The notes under the pieces are model-generated. The model saw only the letters and a program-made list of their open reading frames with translations, was not told where the DNA came from and ran no database searches. From positions 56,777,651 to 56,841,650 of the forward strand of contig NC_065571.1 in NCBI RefSeq assembly GCF_937616625.2: a stretch of DNA of 64,000 bases, written 5' to 3'. A program made the translations under genes and the position numbers. Shown in pieces: positions 26,856 through 38,768 of this stretch. Origin of the DNA: Mercurialis annua (Eukaryota; Streptophyta; Magnoliopsida; Malpighiales; Euphorbiaceae). Each line of letters opens with the position of its first letter. Within the stretch, counting starts at the first letter, position 1.

Positions 26856-27359
26856 GGCCTAATCACTCAAAAACCCCTCACCTTTAGACTTTTTTTCAAT
26901 TCCACCCCGACGTTGAAAAATTATCAATTTTATCCACTTTTGAATTTTCCGTTTTCAATTGTACCCCGATTTTTTAATTTTTGTTAATTTTTTTACTTAA
27001 ATGATGAAGTCATTCAATTAACTAAGTCTAAAGATGAAATTAAATTCTTTTTTCTTCAAAAAAGTACAAATAAGTCCTTTATTATTAAAAACTAACTAAA
27101 AACCATAATCAAATTAACACTATTTTAAATTCTTAATTAATTTAACTAAATTTAAATAAATTTTAAAAACATACAATTAATATATGCTAGACATGGAGGA
27201 TGTTTTTAAATTTTTTTCAAGTAAAAAAGACGTTAATTTAATATTTCAGGGTACAATTGAAACACAAAAATGCAAAATAGGGTAAAATTGACAAATTTTC
27301 AACGTCAAGGTATAATTGAAAAGGGGTTAAAAGGTCGGGGTTTTTTAAGACATTAGGCC
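26856..27359. mobile_element. Mutator-like MITE (504 bp)
   Basis: Left end GGCCTAATCACTCAAAAACC pairs with the complement of the right end (GGCCTAATGTCTTAAAAAACC). The TIRs extend over 100 bp and include TTTTCAATTNNACCNNGACGTTGAAAA. Perfect 9 bp target duplication AACATAAAA (26847-26855, 27360-27368). No coding capacity. Confidence 0.88.
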
Positions 27360-27368
27360 AACATAAAA

Positions 27369-28486
27369 ACATATTCAATCAGCTAGCTATATCCAAAGCT
27401 CTCCTTTTAAAACATATAAAATATCTTTAAAAATTAATCTAATATTTGTTCTAATTTAAATATTAATACTATAAAATTCAACTGAAAATTAGAGTTGAAA
27501 AATTGACCGTTAAATTGTCTAAGAAAAACCGACACATTTGCAATACAATTGTCAAATTAAAATGATTTACAAAAAATAGAAAGCATTAATTTTGAAACCA
27601 CTAAGGCATATCCATCTATACGTTGCGACATACTTTTTTTTAGAGTTAGTTTGGAAATGCTATAATCTTCTAAATTTCTAATAGAATTTTAATTACTTGA
27701 ATTTAACTACTCTATACGATTGGGTCACTCTCTATTTTTAAGTTGGATTATCGATGTCCAAACTTTTTGATAAAGGTCCAAACGAGTTGAACTACTCACA
27801 AATTATTTGATATTAAATTTTCATTTAAATCCAGTTTAAGTTTGAGATATTCGAGTTTAATCTTAAATCAAATTCGAATATTAATTAAAAAGGTTAGTGG
27901 GGCTTATGAGTGAGTCTAAAGGCATCTCTAAAAGAGTCATCAAATATTAATTTGATGACTCCCTATCTTTAAAGGAGGCACCAATTATTAATCAGGTGAC
28001 TCTCATTTTTCTTCTCTCATTAAATTAAGTGATTCTTTTTTGAGTTCTCAAATCACTATTTACTAAATTTTTACTATTTGATTAAATATATAATTTACTA
28101 TTTATAGTTTATTTTTTATTTAATTTAAATAAATAATATTTATTTATTATAGAATAATTTTATATATTATAATATTAACATACTTTAAATGATTATTTTT
28201 CATAAAATATTAAAACAAACATAAAAATATAGCATAAATAATTTTACTAGATGGTAATCTAAAAACAAACATATTACGGTATTACATCATCAATTATCTG
28301 ATAGAATGGTATCATATCCGCCAATTTTAACAAAATACTCACTAAGTGTGATTGAATTAGAAGATGATTGTTGTTATTGTGCTACTTTCTGAAATATTTG
28401 TTTGTTCAGCTTTCAAATAGACCCATATATATGAATCAAAAATAGAATCCAAGCCATCGCTAAATTCTTAATGTAGATCAAGTTTT

Positions 28487-28526
<40 letters not shown>

Positions 28527-28821
28527 CTGGATTAACATGTAACAAAAATAACCTTGTGCGTGTATTTGGTAAAAAAATATATAAATTTTTAAATTAAAAA
28601 AATGATTAAAAAACTGAAGATAAAAATCAATATTTTTTGGTGTAGGATTTAGTGATTTCTATTGGAATAAATTTTTCGCCAAATTAATATTTGATGATCC
28701 ATGTTGAAAATAACCTAAACAAAGTTCTTATATACTTAAAATAATAATAATAAGATATAGTTCAACTCAAGCTCCAAAACTGTATCTCCTTTAATCTCAA
28801 ATACAAATTCATATAGACTTA
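27369..28821. other. AT-rich intergenic DNA, no gene seen
   Basis: It contains a (TA)n run at 28490-28523. The segment 27910-28040 has an imperfect inverted pair around GAGTCATCAAATATTAATTTGATGACTC. Confidence 0.4.
28490..28523. repeat. (TA)n microsatellite
   Basis: About 16 TA units. Confidence 0.9.
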
Positions 28822-29123
28822 TAAAACAATTTGCCCCCTCAACTTGTAAGAAATGGACAATTAACACATTCATTAATTTCGTGGGCAAATTAGTCACGAA
28901 CTTGATAGTTATGTCCTATGGGCAATTAACCCTGTTTGGGCAAATTAACTTATAAATTGAAGGGGCAAATTATCAATTTAGAAAACAATTAGCTTACAAG
29001 TTGAAAGGCAAAATTGTCAAAATAGAGTTAATTGCCCATAATCAACAAATTCGTTATTAATTTGTCCATAAAATTAATTTATATGTTAATTGTTCATTGT
29101 TTACAAATTGAAAGGGCCACTTA
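28822..29123. mobile_element. Foldback MITE (about 300 bp)
   Basis: Left arm AATTTGCCCCCTCAACTTGTAAG...GGACAATTAAC pairs with the complement of the right arm (AAGTGGCCCTTTCAATTTGTAAACAATGAACAATTAAC). The central part repeats the same theme (AAATTGAAGGGGCAAATT, ACAAGTTGAAAGGCAAAATTG), so it looks like two nested or duplicated arms. Confidence 0.6.
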
Positions 29124-30540
29124 AAACTCAGTACTAGTTTGAAGTCAGTATAACTCGAGTTCGGCTCAGTCCGCTTACGCCCCTACTCGGTAAACATAAA
29201 ATGGGGATATGGAGGATGGTAGTTGGATTGTGGGGGAAGATTTATGTTGTAAGGACGTAATAAATGAGAAAATGAAGTGACAACCGTTTCTCATTTATAT
29301 ATAGGATTAAGACAAGCTTTATACAACTGGCATAACCTTTTCATTTCTGTTTTTCAGTGTCACCCCACACTGAACTCCAACTGAATTACAGACCCCAAGC
29401 GATGATATCTATCCATACAACATTTTTCATTTTCTATGTGTAAGTGTCAACAATTTTGAGACAAATCCTATGGTCCTCCTCCTCTTGAGTTTTAAAAGGA
29501 CTTTTATGTTTTACTACATAATCTAAAATATCACTCAAAATGATAAAATTAAAACATCTAACATGAAATATCAAAAAATACGACAAAACAAGAAAAAAAT
29601 ACTCAACTTGTTCTCAAAATCATTAAAAATCAGTCTATTTTTTATAGACGGAAGAAGTAATACAACTATCAGATATCAGATAGCAACTATTACATATCAC
29701 TTCATAGCAATAGCTAAACTTGATGAACCATTCCATGTCGACATAATAATATAATTTATATCCATCACTTAAAAGATTAAAAAACATTTTATACATCTGA
29801 AAACTTTGGATGCATATACTATCAAATTTCATACTAAATAATTGAGTGATAAAAGAATATAGCATGATATGAGTCTTTATCCAGAAAGATATGAAAGTGA
29901 TAGAATTAAATATTTTATAACAGTTAGCTTTAATAATCGTTTCGATTTATTTTCTTCATTACATTAATAAATTATATTTCAAGCAAATTACAATAACACT
30001 CCGAACATTTATCATAATTTATATTTTACATTAATCTTATAATTTAATTAACAATTAAAGCGATATGTAAATGAGATCCGACAATTAGCGCGATATGTGC
30101 ACGTGCATCTCATACTTCCACTGAATAATTCAGATACATTATTATATACTCAATCTAAAAGTACTTTAGAATATACTTAATCATAATCATTAGTTCATAA
30201 CACAATGTTAAACTTGTTTAATCTAATCCTTTTATACTAAGTATATACTTCTATACTGCATGCTAAGATCCATTTACTATTAAAATAACATAAAAAACGA
30301 AACGTTTCGTTGAAAAATCAGATCCAGGCACTAAAAGAAAAAAACCCAGAAAATTCTGCAGCCAAAACAGGTCAAATTTATCATCCGCATACATCATCAT
30401 AGAAATAAATAAACAGGTTTATTTAATGACTAGCTAAAAATCAAAATCTTCACAAAATAATTAAAGAAATGAAACAAAACCAAACAAAAAACAAAAATCT
30501 TGAGCTACCAGTTCTTGGTTTGGTTCTTCAAAGATTCAAA
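29124..30540. other. Intergenic DNA and probable 3'UTR of the small CxxC gene
   Basis: No other gene is visible. The last 150-200 bp probably belong to the 3'UTR of the gene at 30541-30744. Confidence 0.4.
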
Positions 30541-30744
30541 TCAGTGATACAATTCCAAGCGACGAGCACATAAAGAACAGAAGAATTTTCGTTTGATTTT
30601 ATAACAAATTGGTAGAAAGCAAAAACTCCATTTGCGTTCGACATCCATAGCTTCGACTTTGCCTCCGCAGTACGGGCATGAGCCTGGCGCTTGTTGCCGC
30701 CCAAGCTCCCGTTCTTCTTCGTCGCACAAGAACACCAAACACAT
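30541..30744 (-). CDS. Small conserved plant protein with two CxxC pairs (67 aa), function unknown
   Basis: The single-exon ORF reads MCLVFLCDEEERELGRQQAP, then CPYCGG, then a basic/aromatic part and CSLCARRLELYH. The pairs CPYC and CSLC about 34 residues apart could bind one zinc ion. The general layout (MC.VFLCDEEER..GRQ.APG.CPYCGG.V.AMDVE, FCFLP.C, K.KRKF.C..C.RRL) matches a small family I know from many plant genomes as uncharacterised proteins; I know of no assigned function. A TATAAATA box on the minus strand (30901-30908) lies about 160 bp before the ATG. Length is typical of the family, so it looks intact. Confidence 0.75.
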   Translation of the reverse strand: MCLVFLCDEEERELGRQQAPGSCPYCGGKVEAMDVERKWSFCFLPICYKIKRKFFCSLCARRLELYH

Positions 30745-30900
30745 TGTTTTGCCTCGTTTAAGCTGATGATCGGATCGGCTGAGGAATTTTTTTGATTTCT
30801 TGGTGAACTTTTTTCTTATTTTTTTTTTTGGTTTTGTAGAGATTTTAAGATTGGAATTTGTGAGAAATAGATAGAGAGAAAAGGGATGGAGAGTTGGGAG

Positions 30901-30908
30901 TATTTATA
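30901..30908 (-). promoter_or_regulatory. TATA box of the small CxxC gene
   Basis: The minus strand reads CTTATAAATACTCCC. Its distance to the ATG (about 160 bp) implies a leader of roughly 125-130 bases. Confidence 0.6.
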
Positions 30909-31363
30909 AGCGGAGAAGTTAAAAAGGGAAGATGTGAAACGGCTACACACCAACTTTTTCTTATACCAATCTCGAATAGTACTCATCTTTAAAATATACA
31001 AAAAAAGCATGTTATAAAAAAATTTAATATAAAAAATAATTTAATTTATAACATTTATTTTTATATTTTTATAAATATCAAAATAAAATCAATACTTTTT
31101 TTTTATTTCATGTATCTTTTATTTTAGAAAAAAGTATAATATGATAGTGTCAAAGGATAAAAATGTTTCAAAAATAGTTTAAATTTCATTCGATAAACTA
31201 TCACTAAGATGAAAGTTAAGATTTGTTGGTTGAAATTTTAAAAGTACGGATTTTTTTAAGATAGTTTATGAGAAAATTTTCCAAAACACACAATTTTTTG
31301 ACATAATTATAGCGGTACTTTATTTTTGACATATTTTTTATTTATCAAATTATATTTTTACTT

Positions 31364-31536
31364 TCTCGATCGAAATATGAGTTAAAAACAAATAAGGCAT
31401 GTTTCAATCGAATGATATTTTATGGTGTTTTTTAAGGTTTTTAGAAGAGTAAGCAAGTAAGGTATGTCTCGATTGAGACATGAGTTAAAAAAGAAGAATA
31501 AGGCAATGTCTCGATCGAGATATGAGTTAAAAAAAA
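31364..31536. repeat. Short imperfect repeat with TCTCGATCGAGA core
   Basis: Three diverged units carry TCTCGATCGAGATATGAGTTAAAAA (near 31364, 31465 and 31507). The last two are about 42 bp apart and are joined by AATAAGGCA(A)TG. The core is palindromic. Confidence 0.6.
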
Positions 31537-31537
31537 T

Positions 31538-31837
31538 TACTCCCTCCGTCCCACTCTAATTGACAAAATAACTAAATTACAATAACCAATACAAACTAAT
31601 AAATGACATAGATAATTACTTCTATACCCCTCTATTGATAATGGAGTTAATTAATGCTATTAGTATATTAGTCAAATTCTCATTAAATATTCACCATTTT
31701 CCCATAAAAAATTTAAATTTAAATGAGGGTAAAGATGGAAAGTTAAAGGAAAAAATTATAGTTATGTTAGTTTTGTCAATTAGAATGGGACACCAAAAAC
31801 TCCATATTTTGTCAATTAGAGTGGGACGGAGGGAGTA
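31538..31837. mobile_element. Stowaway MITE (Tc1/Mariner type, 300 bp including TA)
   Basis: The canonical Stowaway ends CTCCCTCCGTCCCACTCTAATTGACAAA and the complement GTCAATTAGAGTGGGACGGAGGGAG are present, flanked by TA. The internal open frame (31635-31856) is not a gene. Confidence 0.93.
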
Positions 31838-33114
31838 TTTTATAAATATATTATAAAACTAGATACCGAGTGAAATAAAAAAATTATAAAAAAGATCTTA
31901 TAAATTTAGAAGTAGGATAGTTTTAAGATACTCCCATTATTTATTTTAATATTTAGTTTATGAAAATTAATAAATGAAAAAATAAAACTATTAAAATTAA
32001 TATTGAAAATCGCATTTAGAGTCTAATAATTTGAATAAATAGATTATTTTGCCAAAGTTATCAAACTAGTCTCAAAAATTAAAAAGACAAAATTTTGTTA
32101 TTTAAAATTTAAACACTTTAATGAATTTATATAAAAAAAAAATTTCTAATATTGACAATATAAAAAAAAATTCTGTTTGTTTCCCTATAATGTAACGTTT
32201 CCTATTTTTCTGCTCAATATCTTTAATGTTTTTTTTCTTTTTTTTTTTTCTATTTAAGAATAATTGTTTAGCTATAACAATTTTAAAATTTAATTTAATT
32301 TACTATTTTCAGTATTTTATCTTTAATTTTTTATTTTTTATTTAAAAATAAAATAAAATGTCGTGTTATGTCACGTGTGCTGTATTTATTTTCCTATTTT
32401 TAACTTGCCTTTACTCATTACCACAATTACTAAGCTGACTGTACTATTTTGTTTTTATTCACTTTACATTCTCTTGCCTTCATGCATGAAATGGAAACTG
32501 ATACAATTACAGTAACAAACTAATTAAGGGTTTTAATAAATGTTTCTCAAATCCGACCCGAAATTTCACGAAAGGTTCGTAATTAGACCGGTTGCAATTT
32601 TAAATTTTGATAATTAAATGGAAAAGTTATATAAATATATTAATTTTTAAATTGAAAAATAAAGACAACTATAACTTAAAAATAAATATTTAATTTTATT
32701 GTGTTTAATTATATTTACACTACAAAAAATAGAGAAAACTAAATTTAGAAAAACATTTATGGTGAAAATTACTTTCATTGTGGCTGCAGCAATAAACAAG
32801 AGAAAATAATTTGGGACCACATCAAAGAAATATTGTTGGAAGTGAATCTATATAAAAGGAAAGATGGAGTTGTAGACTTGTAGTAGAGTTGGCTCACACA
32901 AATTTCTATTTTGAGCAATGATTTGGAAAATGAGTTTTACTGGTTTATTAGAGAGAAAAAAATGAGTTTAACCGGTTTAATTTGATTTTCAATTGCTTTT
33001 TTGTTATTTATGTTTTGGTATCTAATTGGACATACATCAAGTTCCGAATTAATACGAGTCAATCGGCATGTCCATCCGGTTTTAAAGACATCTAATTTTT
33101 TTTATAAATAGATT
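31838..33114. other. AT-rich intergenic DNA, no gene seen
   Basis: Long A/T runs. No ORF or recognisable repeat boundary. Confidence 0.4.
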
Positions 33115-33880
33115 TATTCATTTGAGAAATTAAAATACAAATAAGAAAGCCACAATGCAATCAACCTTTATGCGCTTTCAACTTCTTCAAACTTTAATCT
33201 ATCAAATAAAACAACATAGATATGAAGATACAAAAATATAAAAAAAAATCGAATTTAAAATAATCAAGACAAAATTCCACGAAAGATAACCAACTCGGCT
33301 ATTAACAATGAATGTAGTTCTGTGAATACGAGGTTTTAATTTATAGTTAAAACTTAAAACTAGAGAGCTTTTCAAACTCCCGAATAAAAACTATCTTTTC
33401 TAAAAAATATTAGCTTTTTCAAATTTTTAAAGATAGACTAATTAAAAGATTTATAATTCTTCTATTTTTTTTAAGTTGAGAATCGTAAATACAATCAAGA
33501 ACCCCAACAACCTTGATCTAGTTAAAGATCCTTTCAACCGACTCAAGTGGAAGAAAGACTTTCAGTTTTAAATTTTTAAAGACACTCACTAATTAAATTA
33601 AGTGGTCGTTTTCCATCTTAAAAGAACCTTCGCCTCTAAAAAAATAGTTTCTTCAAAATTTTAAAATAAGAGAGATCTTTAAGAATGAAGTTTTATTGTA
33701 AACAAACTAAATATACCTTATTGAGTAAAAAAGGAAAAAATAAGAAAAAAAATGGAGGAGGTGATTTTCCGGCTAAAAATCTAAAATCATTTCTTCAAAA
33801 CAATAGTTTATCTTTCGTATTTTTCAAAGAAATAAAATAATTTGAGAGAGAAGCATACATTTTATAATAAATTTAAAGAA
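33115..33880. repeat. Dispersed repeat, copy B
   Basis: It is colinear with copy A (21940-22700), same orientation. It shares ATATGAAGATACAAA, AAAATAATCAAGA, ATTCCACGAAA, CAACTCGGCT and GGAGGAGGTGATTTTCCGGC. The copies are old: much of the intervening sequence has drifted. Confidence 0.6.
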
Positions 33881-35533
33881 AAAGAAAATGATTTGATCAA
33901 GAAAAAAAAACTCTTTTACTCCACATGTGTTTTCTTAAATTATAAAAACACTCATTTTGATAGCAAAAATAAAACTTTCTTACTCCACATAGTCCACATC
34001 TGATATTGTAAAGTTGTAATCTTTCAATTTTACAATAAATAAATCAGAGTTTGTTTGGATCAGCTGTTGCTAGTAGCCGGTGATTGATAATCGTTGTTAG
34101 TAATTGCTAAAATTTTTTAAAATGAAAAAAAAACCAACGTTATAAAGAATATAATGTGATTATTTTAATGAAACAAAGACAAATGTTATCCAAAAACATA
34201 AGAGTTTGTCCAGTTAATAATCCTGAGTGTAAAAAAAATTACTCTCTCTGAAAAAAAACGTTTCTTCATTCTTTCTAACTACACCTCAACAAGAAGGGAT
34301 GATGTTTGCCTTCTTGGACAGAAAATTACTTTTTCCTTATTTTTTTAAATGTTTAAGTTTTATTTTATTTATCTTCAATAATCACACCGTAGATGAAGTT
34401 TATTGTGTTTTTGTGTTCATTTTTAAAAACTTTTTAAAAAATCTTATTTTGTTCAAGATTTTTTGACTTGCATGTAAAGGACCTATGATCTGATCAAGAA
34501 TTTTTAAAGTTTTTTTTGGCTTGTATATCAAAACAAAAGGCATATTCTATTAGAGAAAAGAAGTCTCTTAGTTCATCGAAAGGTATTTATTATTTTAACT
34601 ATAATCCATGAAGTTTAAAACATTGAAGATTTTCTTCAATTATCTTGTTTGTTTGTTTTTACTATTTAATTTCATATTGTTTATGGTATTTCTAATTTTT
34701 GAATTCCTCTTGAAAAGCATGATTGAAAAATTTTAAATTTTAAAGGATCAAACAGTTTATTGGCAATACTCGAAATAGATTCAAGTTAATGTGCTCATAT
34801 CAATAGAACTTTGTTCATTATTATGCGCCATGATGGCTTGGTAGCATAATTTCAGCTTAATCTTTCCTTTTCAATTATTATACTTTACTTGTATTTTTTT
34901 ATTGTTTCATATTCAATTGTAGATTATACTATTTGAAAGATCGTATATTTGTTTGTTATTATATGGTTTTCATATTTGTATTTTAATCTCTCTTTTTTCA
35001 ATCAATTCTATTTCGGTTAAAAAGACATAAAAAAACCTTTTCATTAAAGTAATTATTATCTATCTTTTCTCTTTATAATTCATTTAAGAGAACTCATATT
35101 TAATTGAATCCTCATAACTATTATTAGAGATATAGTTGAAGAATATCAATATACATATTTAAATTTGTTTTATCAAATAATAGAGAGAAGTAGAAAAACT
35201 AATAGGATAAGTACTTTCTAATTTTCATTTAAGAAGGAACGAGTGAATTTTACATCAAGATTAATAAAACATTTACAATTGGAATCTCACCTAAAAATAA
35301 ACTAAATGTATACTAAATTAAATTGCATTTAATACATATTAATAATTATTAAAGGGATAAAAATAAAAGTTTAGTACAAATTGACAAAAAAAATACGCGG
35401 GACATGTAAAAATGAGATATATTTTTTTAAACGGAACAAAAATAATAATTAATTACCTATTTTTCTTTAATGTTACGTTTGAAGTCTATTCTAACCAAAT
35501 CTTTTAAAAGCATTCTATTTAGCTCGTTTGAAG
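33881..35533. other. Intergenic DNA left of the retrotransposon, no gene seen
   Basis: AT-rich, no ORF above background. Confidence 0.4.
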
Positions 35534-35538
35534 GTTTG
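35534..35538. other. Target-site duplication GTTTG (left copy)
   Basis: Matches GTTTG at 46452-46456 on the other side of the Ty3 element. Confidence 0.9.
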
Positions 35539-38500
35539 TGTCACGACCCGATTCTCGGCGTCGAGACCGGCGCTAGGGAATGGGAGTGGTTGCTCCGAAA
35601 CCCGTAGCAAGCCTTAAAAATACATTAAAAATCACTTAAAATTTTTCGCGGAATTCAAATCATTTTTGAACATTTTAAAATCGCAGTTTAAAACGTTCTG
35701 ATGAAAATTACCATTTAAAACATGCACATAATTTTCTCTTTAATTATTGCATTTTAGTTGCAAAACCATTTCTCTATGGTTTATCATGCATCTCGTGTGC
35801 ATACCATCTTACTATGGTAATTACTGCATTTCACTATGCAGGCCATTTCTCTATGGACTTAACTGCATTTCACTATGCAGATGCGTTCGCCGCATTTTAT
35901 TCAAGTGCAGTCGCTCGGACTTTCGCACAGCATTCACATATTACATTATATCAGAGTTTAGCGTTATAAAATATAAAGCATAAATAAGTCCAACGACTAT
36001 AAAGGTATCACCGTTCATTATTCTAGCTACTGCAACTCTAGACACATAAAGGAAAGTCATTCTCACTTATTCAATCCAGGGATTTCCGGAACAAGAAATT
36101 GGAAATCCTCACCTCAAACTACTTGCCTGTAAAAATATTAAATTCAACGGGGTCAGTTATAAAAACTGGTGAATGCGTACAACATGTACTAATAAACATT
36201 AATATGAAAGCAATGCATTCCAGATTACCGATTCATATGAAACCCTAAACCATGATTCATGTTCCTATATGCTTTCAAAACAGGAAACATAAATATTCCA
36301 CATCATTTCATCATATTCGGGTTAACCTTTTTATGGCCGTATTTATTCATTTCTTTTTGTACTCTAGCCCGTCAAATCTGATCATTCATATTTTACGTAT
36401 GTGAAGGTCTTTAGACTCTTTTCACCATACAACAGATTTCGGCAGTACATATATACCGTCGCCATTTTCACTTTTTTAAAAGGTTCAACCTCTCAGATCT
36501 CGGCAGTTTGCTGACTGCCTTTGGTCGTCTATATTCCGTTGCCTCTGAAGATCTGTTCACACAGAGTCTAGGCCGTCGCCTGACTTTCCAGGCCGTCGCC
36601 AGGATTCACACAGCACATTCACATGCAACCCATTCTAAATGCAATACCGGTGATCACACAGCACTATTGCCGCCCAATAGTAAGCACGTTTCAATGAATC
36701 TAAATCGGTTTCAACATTATGAATAGTTCATGCGATTTAAATTCAAAATAAAATAAAGCATTTGCAAATCATGTAAAGCAGTTCGCAATATTTTTAATAC
36801 TAATATTTAGCAGTATAAGTTGTAAACACACTCACAGTACTCGCTTATTCCAAATATAAAAATACCACCCGTCGAATATTCAAAACCTTTGCTCGCCGGT
36901 TTCCGCGACAAAACTCGCTGGATCTAATTTAGAGATTAAACATTAATAAATGTAATAACTCTAAATTCTAGGATATACTCTAGACCGACTCAACCATATA
37001 AACCACATAATCACAAACCAAATTTGATTCCGACTATCTATTTCCGCGTCATCGTATTTCTATACGATACACCACATAGTTTATTTATTTTCAATAAATA
37101 AACATAGAATTATAATTCCATATAATTCTAACACACATTCAATTCACATAATTTTCTAAAATACACTTTTAGAAAATATCAACAAACATAGCACAATTCA
37201 AAAATAACCAAAAATATTTTTCCGTAAAATATTTTTGACCCGGGGCTCGGCCCCCCCTTATTTTCTGCCAAAAACATTTCGGCACTAACTGCTGCCAACT
37301 GAGTTTAGGACTGAGCCAACATGCTCTATCCCCTCTACTCATACTCCGGTCACCGTATTCCGGTGGTTTTGGCCGGAAAACTCAAAAACGCTAAAAACGC
37401 TTAAAAATCCATTTTAAGCCATTTTTATACCGAAATTCATCAAAATTGTTTTCAAATACATTTTTAATTTTTATCTTGTAAAAACAGCAGCCCAAAATTT
37501 TAAAATAATATTTTTCATTATTTTAACCATTAATACCGAAATATCAATTAATAATCAAAACCGATTATTAATCCGTCAAAACACTACACAAAAATCATTT
37601 AAACTCCACAAATAATTATCAAACACATTTCATAAATTTTTCACAAATATTTTCTGCCCAGAAATTAAAAATGACATAAATACCCTTTTTAAACAATTTT
37701 AGCCGAATAGAGTTAATAAAAATTAAACCCGATTATTAAACCGCTAAAAATTAACCATCAACCATTTAATTAACATCAACCACAAATATAACTCATACAT
37801 GAACCAATTTATTTCCAGAAATTAAAAATCCCTTTATTTACCATTTTTAAGCTATTTTTAAGCTTTAAAACAATTAAAAATCGAAACTCCAACCATTAAA
37901 TTAATACCCGAATTAATTAACATTTTTAATCCACAAAAATTTAACTTTAAAGCATATATAAATATCATCATATAGATCAGCCCAGAAATTTAAATAAATA
38001 ATTTAATTTTCACGGAAAAATTATTTAAAAACCGAAACCCATTAAACTAGTAATTAAAACCAACTAATTATCCATCAAACATCACATATAAACCATCCTA
38101 TGCATGTTTCTAACACTTAACCAACATCAGCAACTAAAAGTAAGGTTTTGAGCTTGAAATTATACCTCAAACGAACATGCAAACACACACACACGATCTA
38201 CGCAATATTCCCGACAATTTTCGTGAAGAAAGTTTTGAGAGAAAATAAAAGTGTAAGGTTTTGTGTTGGGAGCTATGGAGTATTCGGCACCCACAAAATG
38301 GAGAAGATGAAATAGAGACTTGGGCACCAAGTTTAGCTTAGGAAAATATCTAGATATTTATTTGGTTGTTCAATTATTTACAAGTTTGCCATTATGGCAT
38401 TCTTGTAAATAATTCGAACTCTAGGTGCAAAATAAACTCAACTTTCTCAAACACTCAAAAACATTAAATCATATCATATGGGCTGAGTTAAAATATTTTT

Positions 38501-38733
38501 GGGCCTTTAAAAAATATTTAAAATAATTATTTTTACGGTTTTTAGTGAAAAATCACAAAATTCACTTTTAACACGTAAAATTGCCAAAAATCACATTTAA
38601 GGCAAACACATAGCAAATCACATTTTACCCTTATAAATTCATCACGTGAATTTATTCACTATTTTCGAGGTCCTAATCAATTAAAATCGGACACACACGA
38701 AAATAGACACTAATAATTCTACGGGGTATTACA
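35539..38733 (-). repeat. 3'LTR of the Ty3 element (3195 bp)
   Basis: Same length as the other LTR, offset 7718 bp. By eye I found three substitutions: C/T at 35647/43365, C/G at 37004/44722 and A/G at 37013/44731. Small frames inside (such as 35747-35983 and 36508-36726) recur identically in the other LTR and are not genes. Confidence 0.95.
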
Positions 38734-38746
38734 TTCACCCCTCCTT
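38734..38746 (-). other. Polypurine tract of the Ty3 element
   Basis: The minus strand reads AAGGAGGGGTGAA immediately before the 3'LTR start TGTAATACC. It primes plus-strand DNA synthesis. Confidence 0.85.
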
Positions 38747-38768
38747 ATAAGAAATTCGTCCTCGAATT

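Noticed and set aside
31635..31856. 73-codon plus frame
   Set aside because: Sits inside the Stowaway MITE and ends in its TIR.
36508..36726. 72-codon frame duplicated exactly at 44226-44444
   Set aside because: Lies within both LTRs; the identity is due to the LTR repeat and not to a gene family.
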